A stretch of DNA of 64,000 nucleotides from Alopecurus myosuroides (lineage: Eukaryota > Streptophyta > Magnoliopsida > Poales > Poaceae). Shown here piece after piece: positions 1 to 11,500 of this stretch. The number at the start of each line of letters is the position of its first letter. Positions within the stretch are counted from its first letter, which is position 1. The stretch is from contig CM054060.1 in NCBI GenBank assembly GCA_028641055.1, positions 204,872,445 through 204,936,444 on the forward strand, in the 5' to 3' direction. The translations under genes were made by a program, and so were the position numbers. Below the pieces are notes generated by a model. That model was given only the letters and a program-made list of their open reading frames with translations, had not been told where the DNA came from and did not search any database.

Positions 1-422
1 CCAAGGTGTGGCCAAAAATTAAATATAAAGCAACGGTTCTCATAAGCCTCTTTAGGAGTAAAATATTTAAGAAAGAAAACCTTCATAAAAGTATCCCAAT
101 TATGTGTAATTTCTTCATCCAGGGACATATACCATTTTCGAGCATCACCAGTTAAGGAATGGTACAATAACTTGCATTTTACCTCCTCCTCAGAAATAGC
201 CTTGAGCCTAATTAGCCCACATATATCCTCAATAGCCCGTATGTGATCACTTGCAGCCTTTGTTCCATCCCCTGCAAAATACTCATTCCTAACAGCTTTA
301 ACAAATTCAAGGGGAATAATATAACCATCATCATGAGGTGCTTTTTCAACAACTTTAGGTTTAATAGCATAAGCACTCTCATATAAAGCAAGTTTCAGCG
401 AAGCATCTCTCATAAAAGCCAT
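1..422 (-). CDS. Ty3/gypsy Gag, N-terminal part (runs off window)
   Basis: Reading the minus strand from an ATG at 422, the frame stays open to the window edge (about 140 codons). It contains a typical plant gypsy Gag core: a segment with LLYHSLTGDARKWYMSL followed by a WDTFMKVFFLKYF-like stretch, matching the retrotransposon Gag domain that builds the virus-like particle. The start lies about 80 bases downstream (minus sense) of the primer-binding site at 501-518, where gag should begin. No stop or frameshift is visible in this part, so the element may be fairly young. The rest of gag and pol lie left of the window. Gag identity is firm; the family is not identified. Confidence 0.82.
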   Translation of the reverse strand, partial: MAFMRDASLKLALYESAYAIKPKVVEKAPHDDGYIIPLEFVKAVRNEYFAGDGTKAASDHIRAIEDICGLIRLKAISEEEVKCKLLYHSLTGDARKWYMSLDEEITHNWDTFMKVFFLKYFTPKEAYENRCFIFNFWPHL

Positions 423-500
423 AATAATAACAGGATGCAACAGCAAGTAAAATTTAGCTTTCAAGTTTCCTTACCAAACTTCTTACCAATAGCGCTACGC

Positions 501-518
501 TCCCCGTCAACGGCGCCA
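501..518 (-). other. Primer-binding site (tRNA-Asp type)
   Basis: On the minus strand this reads TGGCGCCGTTGACGGGGA. It differs at one position from the perfect complement of the plant tRNA-Asp 3' end (seen intact at 52573-52590). It lies 11 bases inside the LTR at 530-2046, the expected place for priming minus-strand DNA synthesis. Confidence 0.85.
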
Positions 519-529
519 GAAAAGTGTAT

Positions 530-2046
530 TGATGGCTCCCAAGTGCAGGAGATCAATTTTAGTACTTTTCGAATTAGAAAGGTTGTCAAACCCACGAGGA
601 GCAGAAGGAACTGGTAAGTAGAATAACAAAGGAATAATAAAAGCAACAGGTGTTTTGTGTTTTAATTGTGTAGTGCAAGTAAAGTAAAATGCGGAAAGTA
701 AATTGCAGCAAGTAGTAGGTATCAATGAGAGACAAAGCCCAATCCTCTAATGCGCAAGAGGACAAGCTGAAGTGTGTGTTTGTGTCTTATATGTGGAAAA
801 CGTTCCCGAGGGCTGCACGGATTTAGCTGGCATAGTGATTCATTGCATAACATGTTTGTACATCTTGTCTAGTTTTAATCTTCTTCGGACGGAGCCACAA
901 ATAGGAATAGCTAAATAAATAAACTATCACCCCTTATGATGGATCACGTGGCCAATTAAATGACAGCACGAGAATTATTAAGACATGATGTCCCACCATA
1001 GCCTTATGCTCTAAGGTCCCCGATACAAGTACCCTCATAATGCAATTCAACGACTCTGTCTCAAGTTCCTGTCACCTAAAGACATCATCACGTCACTACA
1101 CTACGGTGTTCTCCAATGAGCCCATGTAGGTGAAGTGTTGTACAGTCGACGTTCGTACAACACCATCATAGAATCACATAAAAGATAAATACTAGACCAA
1201 ATAACAACTCATCTCATGTAACAAATCATTGCCAATTCATCGTATGCCCTCAGGAACATGCGGGAACTACTCACAACGTGCAAACATGATCATGTATGGT
1301 GACATATGTGGTACAACACAATCTGAAACAATGGATCCACCACCAAATAATGACAAGTACTCAATCCCAAACATGCAACGGAGTACAATAACACGTATCT
1401 AGGGTGTAGCAATGATCAAACTATGAGGGGAACGGAGTGGATCACGGTGATGGTGATGGTGGAGATGCAGGTGCTGGTGAGGATGGTGATGGAGATGCCT
1501 CCTCCCACGCCAAGGAGGAGATGGGGATGATTTCCCCCTTCTCCGGAGCTCCGGAGCAGCAGGATCTGTCTCCCCGGTGGAGCGTTTCTAGAGTTTCGCC
1601 GCCCTGGCGGCTCCGTCTCGTCTCGGGAAAATTAGGGTGTTCCTTTTCGGGGAAGACGGAGTCGTCAGCAAAAGACCTCGGGGAGGAGGTGCTGTGGGCC
1701 CATTTAGGGGCCCCACACGCGGCCAGGGAATCTGGCCATGTGGGCTACCCCCTTTTGGGCCTCCTGGCCCTCCTCCTTTGTGTCTTGTGCCCACGGCCTT
1801 TCTCCCGAAGAAAAACTGACAGGGTTTCTTTCCTTTCGCAATTTGGATACATGTAGCTCCTGAAACATCAAAAACATGAAAACAGGTGTTTTCTGACACC
1901 CAGAAATTAAATACCAAAAATAGGGACTTTGTAGGAAAGTCCCATAAAATCATCTTAAACATGCAAAACAATGACATAACATTGATAAAACATCCCAATA
2001 ATGCTTATATGGAGGGTATAAATGATGATATAAAATGCACGTATCA
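530..2046 (-). repeat. 5' LTR of minus-strand gypsy element (R1)
   Basis: The 1517-bp LTR starts (minus sense) TGATACGTGCATTTTATATC and ends ..GGGAGCCATCA, so it has TGAT/ATCA termini and abuts a PBS on the inner side. The outer five bases, ACGTA (2047-2051), are the likely target duplication, but the other copy is outside the window. The insertion falls inside the Gag frame of an older element. Internal open frames here, such as the Gly/Asp-rich one near 1437-1856, come from GC-rich repeats (GGTGATGGTGATGG type) and do not look coding. Confidence 0.85.
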
Positions 2047-2878
2047 ACGTACGGCCATCTGTAGTTTCTCGGCCTCTACATCTCTCCTCTGTTGTTCCAA
2101 CGCTCGGCGGGCCACATCCAGGTCTCTGGCCCGGGCCGCCGCATTCTCCGGGGTTATCACCGTTGCCAACACTGTGGGATCCAAGATAAAGTTGTTGCTG
2201 AATAGAGCCGGATTTGGTGGGTGACGTTCCCGCACCGGCTGTTCTGTTCGTCATGAATCCGAACATGTTCCTGTGATGTGCAGTTTCGCCTGTTTCACTG
2301 GTGACGGACGTTTGCTCGCCATCGACTCGGGCTCCGGCCGGGTCTCCATTAATCAGCGTCTGTTGTTGGGCCAGCGCTTGCGCCGCACCAGCCGCGGCTA
2401 TTGTCACATCACCCTGGTTTAGATTTATCGCAGGGGCTGTGTAAACCGCAACTCAGCGCGCAATGCCTGGTGAAGATTCATATTCTTCTTCCTCGCAGCT
2501 ATCCTCTTCATACCGATCTTCGAGCAAGTGCAGGATAGATTCGGTATCATCATCCTCATTGACCCGGCCACGCGGGGTCCATGCCGGCTCCTCCGGCTGT
2601 TCCCTCTTCGTGGTGGGTGCTGTCTCTAGTTCTGCCATGCTTACCGACTCTTCCCCATCCGATTGAACACAGGTGGCGGCCCCTGACACAGAATCATACT
2701 CATTATTGTCAGAAATTAAACCAGACGTACGTACCATACCAACGAAGACGTTGACGCGGCCGATCGTGACGACTGATCCGGTTTCCAGCCGGTCCGACTC
2801 TGGCCCCCAGCCAAAATCGTCGACGATCTTCTCTCCATCAGGGTTGGTGATGATCTCGCCAATAACGAGGTTCTTCAT
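2047..2878 (-). pseudogene. Gag remnant of older gypsy element (R2)
   Basis: The minus-strand frame starts at an ATG at 2878, just inside the PBS at 2923-2940. Its N-terminus is acidic (EDDDTESILHLLEDRYEEDSCEEEE), typical of the leader region of grass gypsy Gag proteins. An in-frame TGA at 2453-2455 (context GGC ATT GCG CGC TGA, plausibly a CpG decay of CGA) breaks it. The same frame then resumes with an Ala/Gln-rich stretch. A frameshift near 2235-2260 moves the similarity to a frame containing ALEQQRRDVEAEKLQMAVR. The frame is finally cut at 2046 by insertion of the R1 LTR. It is clearly dead, and the rest of the element is left of the window. Confidence 0.65.
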
Positions 2879-2922
2879 GCTTTCCAGAGCTTCTCCCGTG
2901 ATGTAAACACCTTTGGACGTAG

Positions 2923-2940
2923 GCCCCACGGTGGGCGCCA
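2923..2940 (-). other. Primer-binding site of element R2
   Basis: Minus strand TGGCGCCCACCGTGGGGC, two bases inside the LTR end at 2943. This motif follows the 5' LTR of many grass gypsy elements of the Tat-like group. I do not assign the primer tRNA with certainty. Confidence 0.75.
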
Positions 2941-2942
2941 AC

Positions 2943-3526
2943 TGTCGAGGGAAAGTCACGGCAGACGTTACCGGTGGTAACTTAGTTTGGGGCAAATCGA
3001 CTCTGGTGTTTGGGAGAGGGTTTAGCTCGGGTTGGACACAAGGTTTATCCTGGTTCAGCCTTTCCATCGGAGATAATAGCTTACTTCTAGCCGGGGTCTT
3101 ATTAACTATCGATCTAGAGGCTGGGACTGCAATGTCACCGAGACTCCAAATCTAGGGTTACAAATACTAGCTCTCGTACCTCTCGAATAACTTGGATCTC
3201 TAAAAATCTACCTGTCTACACCTCGAGGACTGGTTTATATAATACCCGGTTTCCTGGACTTCCTTCCCAGATACGTCCGCAGTCCTATTCAGGGTCTACA
3301 TATAACCCTAAATTACTCTCCGTGAACCCCAAGTCTTGGACTCCACGGTTTACACCGCCTCTCGGGTCTTCTAGAACTTCCTTTCCTTGAGCCGGGTTAC
3401 CAATACAACTGCCGGCCCATCAACGATACCCGACCCATGATCATTTTACGAGGTCTTCGCCCAAACTTCCTCCAGCCGGGTCTTTACCCTTCCCCATGGG
3501 CCTATCGGGTTAGTACCCCCCCAACA
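2943..3526 (-). repeat. 5' LTR of older gypsy element (R2)
   Basis: The 584-bp LTR reads (minus) TGTTGGGGGGGTACTAACCC to ..CTTTCCCTCGACA, giving TGT/ACA termini, with the PBS immediately inside. The outer flank TTATC (3527-3531) is the candidate TSD; its partner is outside the window. Together with the gag remnant this forms the 5' end of a minus-strand element that R1 later entered. Confidence 0.8.
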
Positions 3527-3531
3527 TTATC

Positions 3532-5190
3532 TGTGGTGGATTATTGAGTGCTTGTTGTTCTTGCTGGAGCTGAGTAGCTCGAGCTGAAACAGGGGAAAGT
3601 GTGGTTGCTTTCTTTCAGCCCACAGCTGATGTGCTATTTAGCTGTCTCCTGCATTGGTGACAGCATAGAGGCTTTCCTCTGAGTGTGTTGTGTGCCTGCT
3701 TCCCTGCGGCTAGAGATGTTTTGCTTGTGTTGATGTTGGTCTTATCCAGGGGATTACAGTTTATTTTCACCTGCCACTTGTATTCCTGGAATCTGCCCAT
3801 GATGTTGGTCTGAGGCCAAACCTGATTTGAACAGATACTACTTAAGGTTTAATTAACCCTGTGATGAATTTAGCAGTGCACTTCACTACCAGTTTGAGGG
3901 TACTAATCCCTAACTCACCCCTCTGTTTACTTCTGTGTTTATTTTGCAGGTTCAGAAGATGACTAGAAGACTAAATTAGCTAGTAGGAATTAGTTTAGGA
4001 ATTTAAGTTTGCATTTTTTCCTTTGTAATACATCTTTGTAATTTTCTGTTTGGAGAAATGATGTAAAGACTTTGTATATTGTGATTAATCAATAAAGTTT
4101 ACTCTTTCCTTTTTCTAATTCACTTTATAATTAAAATTGATTAATGTGTCTATTAATTCATAAATGTTTCAAATTAATTATTAAGTAACAGTTGTAATTT
4201 CCTATCAACCAATTTGAATTCAAATTCAAATTCATACAACCTGATGTTTAAAGAAATTTAAATTGAATTCCTCAATTCAAATATCACCTAAAGGTCATGT
4301 TGAAATTCCACCTTCTTCCATTATCGACTCTACTCTCTAAGTCAGGATGACGATGGAACCTCTATCACTCCAGGGTTTTAGTTTTGCGAAAAATTTATTT
4401 GGGTTTTGCAAACACGTGCATGCAGATGCACACATTACTATTTCTACCCCCCCGTGAGTTCCTAAACGCTGGGACATTACAAAAGGCCTCCTTGATGGCA
4501 CTGTGGCCTGGAGGTTGAAGAGGCCATGGTGCAGACATCACCACAACACGGAGCGGGCCCTTCGACCATGGATAATAGCAATGACAGTTCGAAATCGTTG
4601 ATTTACTCCACCATAAGTAGCATCCATTGATCCCCACCATGTCCGTCGTCGCGGGACAACACCTCTCGAATCTTCTTGTCCATGTCCTTGATAGGTGTAG
4701 AAGAAAGGAATATTGCAGTACTCACCGCACTAGCACAAACTAGCCTCCAGAAGCTCATCTAGAGGGAGCACGAGCTTACTGAAAAGATGCGCCATGGAAA
4801 TCCCAAGTAGCAACCGCAGACACCACGGCCCCATCGCCAACCACAGCTCCAACGCTAGCTATCAGACGTCGCTCGCAAGCGTCAACAGTGCACATCCCGG
4901 CGAAAAAAGTCGAACACGGGAATGACGCCAAAATCACTAGAGAAAACACAAACCCTACCGCTACTATTTAATTGAGGGCACCGAGCTCCTTCCCCATGCC
5001 GTCTCTGGAAGGCAGCGCCGGTGATGAGGGGTTGGCCTCTTCATTGGCCAGATATTCACGGATATATCCTCGACGAATGAAGAACACGAGGGAGAACACG
5101 AGGGGCAGAAGCAAACAAGGAAGAACACAAGAACACAAGGGATAAATAGAAAATCCTACTCGATTCAATCACCCGGTAACACACCACTAC
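3532..5190. other. Unclassified repeat-like DNA, no gene seen
   Basis: No convincing coding frame. Bases 3527-4310 look like the 3' half of a large gypsy LTR on the plus strand. A polypyrimidine tract with TTATTTTGCAG near 3940-3950 resembles a splice acceptor, a short open stretch ends TAG a little downstream, and AATAAA occurs near 4091. The layout recalls the LTR exon structure of the elements further right, but no boundary or TSD could be fixed. Bases 4310-5190 carry no motif I recognise; they are the flank into which the chromovirus at 5196 inserted (candidate TSD AGTAG, 5191-5195). Confidence 0.35.
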
Positions 5191-5195
5191 AGTAG

Positions 5196-5803
5196 TGATA
5201 GGGCAAAGGTAGTCTGATCTTTTGATGACATAGAGGTACGTCGATTATGGTGGAGTTCGACCTTGTTGATCCGACTACCACGCACACGTACACAGTGCCA
5301 ATACAATCACTAAACCAATATATGCGATTTACCAATCCTGTGGAAAAACGATCAGCCTAAACAAAAGGTCTAGTTCTACCTGCAACCGAGGAACAAGTAA
5401 GAAATAATAATACAATTTGAGTTGCGGATAAAAATGATCTTTATTGAATGGCTAGATTCTTTAAGTGCGTAGTACAAGAGGTCTAGCCAACACTCGTGCC
5501 TATGGTGAAGACTAGCAATAGTTGAGTTCTTTTTAACTAAACAAAATATGAGTCTAAACAAAGCCCCGATGGTTGTATTTGTGGGGGAAAGAGGGGAAAT
5601 TCGTGCTCCCATGGGTGGGGCCATGAATTCTAATCTAACTCTATTTTCCCTATCAATACAGACTCTAAAAACTGCACATAAAGGGGTATAACAAAAATAC
5701 ATGGGTCTGGCCCAAAAATGAGGTGGCGCAACACCTATAAAAGGCTTTGGACGAGAATAATGGTTTGGTGTCTTGTATAATTCGTCCAAGACTTTATTCA
5801 TCA
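5196..5803 (-). repeat. 3' LTR of CRM-like chromovirus
   Basis: Minus strand TGATGAATAAAGTCTTGGAC to ..TTTGCCCTATCA, 608 bp with TGAT/ATCA ends. It lies downstream of the integrase C-terminus (stop at 6027). A TATA-like CTTTTATAGG occurs near 5733-5742 in minus sense. The purine-rich CAGAGGGAGAGAA upstream of it (about 5830) could be the polypurine tract. Boundaries are inferred from the terminal repeats only, because the matching 5' LTR is outside the window. Confidence 0.6.
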
Positions 5804-6026
5804 TTATGGTGGCTTCAGGTTGCGGTTCTCTCCCTCTGTGGCAACATCATTTTCTCCTCTTGTGCTCTTGCTTCAGCTCCATGCACGAACATGCTCCATA
5901 GCTTGTCCCTCTCCTCCATGATAGGTCCATTATTCCCGAGAGAAACAAATATATTTGATTTAGGTAGTTTCATATTCTCGTATATATTAGGATAGCTCGA
6001 AGAAACAATAGTACATGCTAATTAAG

Positions 6027-7765
6027 TTATCGTGCACGAGCTCTAGTCATAGGTCCTTCTAATGGAAGTGGTGTAGTAGTTGTGGTTGCATCTATAGTAG
6101 GGATGTCCTCATCATCCTCCCCTTCTTGAATTGAAGTAGTCCTCGATGCCATTTCGTCATTGTCTCCCAAATATGGCTTCAAATATGCAATGTTAAATAT
6201 GGGACTAACCCTAAAATCTGCAGGTAACACAAGTTTATATGCATTATCATGTATCCTTTCTAACAACTTAAAAAGACCATCAGCACGTGGCATTAATTTA
6301 GACTTGCGCAACTCAGGAAAACGGTTTTTGCGCAAATGCAACCAAATAAGATTTACAAGTTCAAATACAAGTTGCTTCCTTCCCTTATCACCATACATTT
6401 TATATTTAGCATTCATGCGTTCAATATTTTCTTTAACAGTGGGATGCAACTTTGAGATCAAATCAACACGTTGTGTAGCATCTAAATTATTAGGCACCGA
6501 AGATGGAAGAGCTAATAAATCAATAGGTGCATGAGGAATAAAACCATACGCAATCTCAAAAGGACACAATTTAGTAGTAGAATGAAGTGAACGATTATAA
6601 GCCAATTCTATATGAGGCAAACATTCTTCCCACCTTTTCAAATTCTGTTTTAAAACAATCCTTAGAATACTAGATAAAGTTTTATTGACTACTTCAGTTT
6701 GTCCATCAGTTTGGGGATGACATGTAGTACTAAACAGTAATTTAGTCCCAAACTTAGCCCATAAGCACCTCCAAAAATGGCTAGGAAATATAGTGTCATA
6801 GTCAGAAACTATAGTATTTGCTATACCATGCAAATGAACAATTTCATGAAAGAACAGATCAGCAACATGTGTAGCATCATCACTCTTGTGACAGGGAATA
6901 AACCGTGACATCTTTGAAAATATATCCACAACAAAAAAATACTATCCCTCCCATTCTGTGTGTGAGGCAATCCCAAAATAAACTCCATAGAAATATCCTC
7001 CCAAGGAACACTAGGAATAGGAAGAGGCATATATATATATCATGTGGATTTAAGAGTGACTTAGCTTTTTGACACGTAGTGCAGCGGACAACAAATATAT
7101 CAACGTCGCGTCTCATGTGTGGCCAGGAAAAGTGTGCAGCATGTACGTCCTTCGTCTTCTTCACGCCAAAGTGACCTAGTTCTCCTCCATGCGCTTCAAG
7201 TAACAACAAAATATGAACGCAACTATCTGGGATGCATAGCTTGTTAGCAAAAAACACAAGTCCATCATTTAGGTCGAATTTGTTCCATTTCTTCCCTCTT
7301 TACAATTCAGCAATACATCTTTAAAATCAGCATCATGCACATGTGGTTTTTAACGGTTTCCAATCCAAAAACAAATTGAATTCAAGCTAAGATAACATGG
7401 TGTAACGCCGTGACAAAGCATCAACAATAATGTTGTCTTTGTGATTTGTTTGTGTAATGACACAAAGAAAAGACTCTATAAATTCAACCCACTTAGCATG
7501 ACAATGGTTCAGTTTTTCTTAACTACGTATATGCATCAAAGATTCATGACCAGAATGTATAATAAATTCTTTAGGCCATACATAATGCTGCCAAGTTTCT
7601 AAAGTTCGGACAAGACCATATAATTCCTTATCATAAGTAGAATATTTTAGACTAGGCCCACTTAGCTTCTCACTAAAATATGCAACGGGTTTTCCCTCTT
7701 GTAATAACACACGTCCTAATCCAATTCCACTAGCGTCACATTCAAGTTCAAAAGTTTTAGTAAAC
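6027..7765 (-). pseudogene. Chromovirus pol, RNase H to integrase part (broken)
   Basis: Minus-strand remnant of a Ty3/gypsy polyprotein. From the N-terminal side it has: an RNase H start with [10 protein letters not shown] and a [19 protein letters not shown] segment (about 7765-7520); a decayed connection; the integrase HHCC zinc finger (HGGELGHF.., CTTCQKAKS) near 7200-7060; the integrase core with [32 protein letters not shown], the region that holds the catalytic Glu; and a C-terminal tail ending GPMTRARAR. The tail segment LKPYLGDNDEMASRTTSIQEGEDDE resembles CRM-group chromoviruses. At least two frameshifts (near 7030 and 6930; a TA run at 7031-7040 lies at one) and several stops make it non-functional. 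At 7766 the frame is cut by T1; the RT part resumes at 37152. Confidence 0.82.
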
Positions 7766-8430
7766 TGTAACATCCCAAGTATGAAAAACAACCTTTAGAA
7801 TGTTTGCTTGTTGTTAAATTATGTTTTGCATCATGTCATCATAAGTTTTGCATTTGTTTTCCATTTGTTTTCCTTTGTTTTTATTTGTTTTCCCTTGTTT
7901 TTTCCATTTGATTTCAAACCAAATTTTCAAATTCTTGTTTCATACTTGTTCTGTTACAATTTCCAAATAAAAATATTCAAATCAAAACATCAAATTCTTT
8001 CCTATAAACTTGAAGGTTCAAACTATTAAATGGTTCTTTTTAATAATTCATTTAACATCAAATTTCACTCAAATTCAATTGAAATTTCAAACAGCAACCA
8101 AGTTTAAAATTTTGAAAAACAAACAATGGCACAGTTGGGGTTTTGTAAATAACATACTATAAAAATTAACACCAAATTTTAAAACCCCAAAAACCCTTCC
8201 TTTTTCTCCCTTTTTCCTTTTCAGCAAAAAAAAAAAACAAACAGAAAGAAAAAATAAAAAGAAAACGGCTGGGGAAGGCAGACTGGGCCAAGCCCAGCCC
8301 ACCTAACCCCAGCGCGCGCGTGGAGCAGGCCCGCGGCCCCCTTCTCCCTCCTCCGTACGGCTGGCGTCAGCTGACGCCAGCGCGCACGCAGCAGAGCACC
8401 CCCCTCGCCACCTGCTCCCTCTCCTCGCCC

Positions 8431-8436
8431 TATATC
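8431..8436 (+). promoter_or_regulatory. Candidate LTR TATA box
   Basis: TATATC in CTCGCCCTATATCTAGCC, followed by CCCTAAACCCTAG and a CT-rich leader. The equivalent position is TATAAG in the solo LTR and in T2. The shared place, about 120-160 bases before the first ATG, supports a core promoter. Confidence 0.55.
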
Positions 8437-8552
8437 TAGCCCCGAGCCCCCCTAAACCCTAGCCTAGCCCCCTCCTTCCTCCCTGCCGCCGCCAGCTCTC
8501 TTCCTCCTCTCTATTTCTCCTCTCCGGCCAACGTTGGTGGAGGTGGGTGATC

Positions 8553-11500
8553 ATGGCGCCGCCGTCCACAGCACGCTAGGGGGCGCCACCGTGCAAGCCA
8601 GGGGCACGAGCAGGACCGCCACCTCTCCCTCGTCCTCATCGACAGCTGCAGCAGGACCCAGGGGCCACAGATCCTCGACGACGAGCCCGTCACCGCCGCA
8701 ACTGTTCTGAACCTTGCCACCGCGCCGTCTTCTCCGACCACGACAGCCTCAACCATCGACACCAACCACCTCCCGGTGAGCCACCGCAGCGCCCCATGCC
8801 TCTCTCCAGCCCCCTCGTTTCCTGTTCTGCACGCGCCCGTTCTGAAACTCCGGCAGCGTCCGCCACCGTGCCGCCATGGTTGCAATCGAGCACGATCCCG
8901 TGCGTGTTCAGGCCGTCCAAGCACACGCGCACACTCCACAATCCTCAGCACGCACGCAAGCACGCCCAGCGCCGCCAAATCGTGGTCACCGCGCCGTGCA
9001 GCACCGCCGTTTCCCTCCGCCGTCGACAGGTTCAGACGAAAGACTGAATATTTATTCAGTTTCGTCAGTTAAGCGCAGATCCACATCAAAACCATGCGCG
9101 CATCTCTCTGTCAACAAACGCATCCGCACCGCACTGGTTGCATCCAACGGCGCGCAGCGCTGCGTCGCGGGTTCGATCCCCCCCGCGCGCAGAATAAACC
9201 CACTTTTTGCACCCTTTGCCACGCAGGCACGCAGGCCCCACCTGCCATTGGCAGTGGTGGCCACGCAGGCGCGCCACGCAGCGCCAGCTAGGCGCTGGCC
9301 CACAGGCCAGTGACCCAGGGGTCGACCTGCTGCGTGAAAACGGGATCCAGGGGCCTTTCTGTGAGATTTCTTTTGCATCCAAGCCCCTGGACCAGATCTG
9401 TATGTTTTTAAAATTGCAGATTAGCCCCTACATTTAAAATTCAAATAACTTTTGTATTTCAAATCCAAATAAAATAAATAAAATATGTTTTCTGAACCAA
9501 ATTTAATTCTCTACCTGTTTAAATCATTTGTTTTCTGTTTTGAACATTTCAAATGTTTTCAAAATTCAAATTCAAACCACTCATTACAAATTTGGTTAAA
9601 TTCATAACTAATTCAAATGTCACATATAAAATATGTTTTCCATGCTAAATTAAACCACCTTTCCAAATATAAACTTGGTTTCATGTTTTGAATAATTAAA
9701 ATTGGTTAAATAATTTAAACCTTGTTTAAATCATTTAAAATTGCTAAATTCATAACTTGGTCAAATTAAATTCTTTTTGAACATATAAAATATGTTTTGA
9801 AACCAGTAAGATATAATCTTTTCAAATATGAATTTTATTTAATGTTTTAAACAAATAAAAATTCAAATAATTTCATACTTGAATTAAATTCATTTAAATC
9901 TTGTTTAAACTTGTTTAATTCATTTTAATTCCTTTTTCAACAAATGAAACATGTATTCCACCTAAAATTTTGTGTTCTTTCCAAATATGAATTTTGTTAT
10001 TTATTTTGAACAATTAAAATTGGTGAAAACAACAAATGCTTGTGTAACTCCTTTAAGAAGCCAAAATTTCATCACTTAATAAACAAAATTTCAAACTTGG
10101 TAAACACCTTTTCAAATTGAATCTATTGTTGTTTTCTTTTTTGTTTTCATCATCCATGCATCATTCTAATCAACTTTCACATGATGGTTATTTGTAGATC
10201 ATTTAATTCAACCTTAATTCATGGGCATTTTCATATGCAATCCCAATTGCATATAGGCCCATTTAATTATGTTACCATGTCAACTAGCTTATTTTGATGC
10301 ATCAATTAAATTGTCATGCATCATCCCATGATTGTGCATTATGCCATGTTATTTATTGTTTGTCTCTCTGCGTTTTTTGTTTGCTTCTTCTCGAATAGAC
10401 GACGACGCTGAGACAGACAAGGTTTACGACACTACTTCTGAGGAGTTAGCCCAGTACCAGGCTACTGAGTTTGTAGGCAAGTATTCACTCACATGAACCA
10501 TTGTGTCCTTTCCACACTGGATATCGATACTTTCCGTTGTCTATTCTGCTAGCCTTAAGATTCGTTGTTTGTGTTCCGATCCTATCACATGTTATTCTGT
10601 AACCCTGATATAGCCTCACCTCCACACCTATAACCCTGTTGCTTGTTGCATGTGTCTTACTAGCATGCTTAGGGTTGTTTATGCTCGAGTCTGCTATCCG
10701 TTATTTCTGTTACTATATTTATTATGTTCGGGGGCTCGATGTTTAAACAATAACCTGTTAATGTATGAGGTAATGCTAATTTGATGATAAGGCACCGGCA
10801 GGAGGCCGGGTATGGTTTTGAGGCCTGCCAGTGTCGAACTCAGGAAAAGTTCTTGTCCTCTGGATCCATGTTGAGTGCGCTAACCGCATGTGGGAAGCGT
10901 GTATGGGCGCCCCCCTCAATTTGACTCGATTCGCATCTCGTCCAAATCGCCACACTTAGTTCGGGCTTTCCATTTGATGCACGCATATGCAGGTACGAAC
11001 CCGAGGCCAGGGTGGAAACTTTTGTAGTCGGCATTTAGGGCGGCGTGGTCTTCCAGTGCTATGAGGGTCCCCCTTTTCTTCGTGGGGGCTCGATTAGCCG
11101 CGCACGCACATCACGTGGTTCTTTGGGCTTGATGCGAAGAAGAGTTGGGTTGTGTTGAGTGCCTCGCTTGGTGGGTTTGATCCCCGTCTGGCGGGGTATT
11201 CTTACGTGTACGGCCAAATTGGTGCACCCCTGCAGGGTTAAATCTTCTCGAGAAGCCGTGTTGTCCGCGGTTATGGATGACTTGGTGATAGGGCTGGCTA
11301 ACAAGGATTAGACAACTTACATTTAACTAATGATAACTTGACTAGTAATAGTCTTATTGACACAATAACTGGAACCTTCACTAATCCAACTGTGTGAGTT
11401 ATCCTCGGATTGCTTCTTTGGATAAGGGGCGAGATCCAGGATGGGTTTGTTTGAGTTTAGTGTAGTTGGTTACGATACGCTATCTTATCCCTCTCTTTTA

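Noticed and set aside
1437..1856. 139-codon frame in the R1 LTR
   Set aside because: Made of GGTGAT-type repeats and U3 sequence on the strand opposite to the element.
7031..7040. TATATATATA run as a promoter
   Set aside because: It lies inside the decayed integrase at a frameshift point; it looks like a microsatellite expansion.
9170..9180. Calling a genuine host tRNA gene at the B-box in the LTR
   Set aside because: No acceptor stem or anticodon arm of standard form could be drawn, so only a tRNA-like module is claimed.
8511..9382. Several antisense and sense frames of 80-155 codons in the GC-rich block of the T1 LTR (also 23364-24231)
   Set aside because: They overlap in all frames, are rich in Arg/Ala/Pro from GC composition, and change by indels between the two LTRs. 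No domain or motif.
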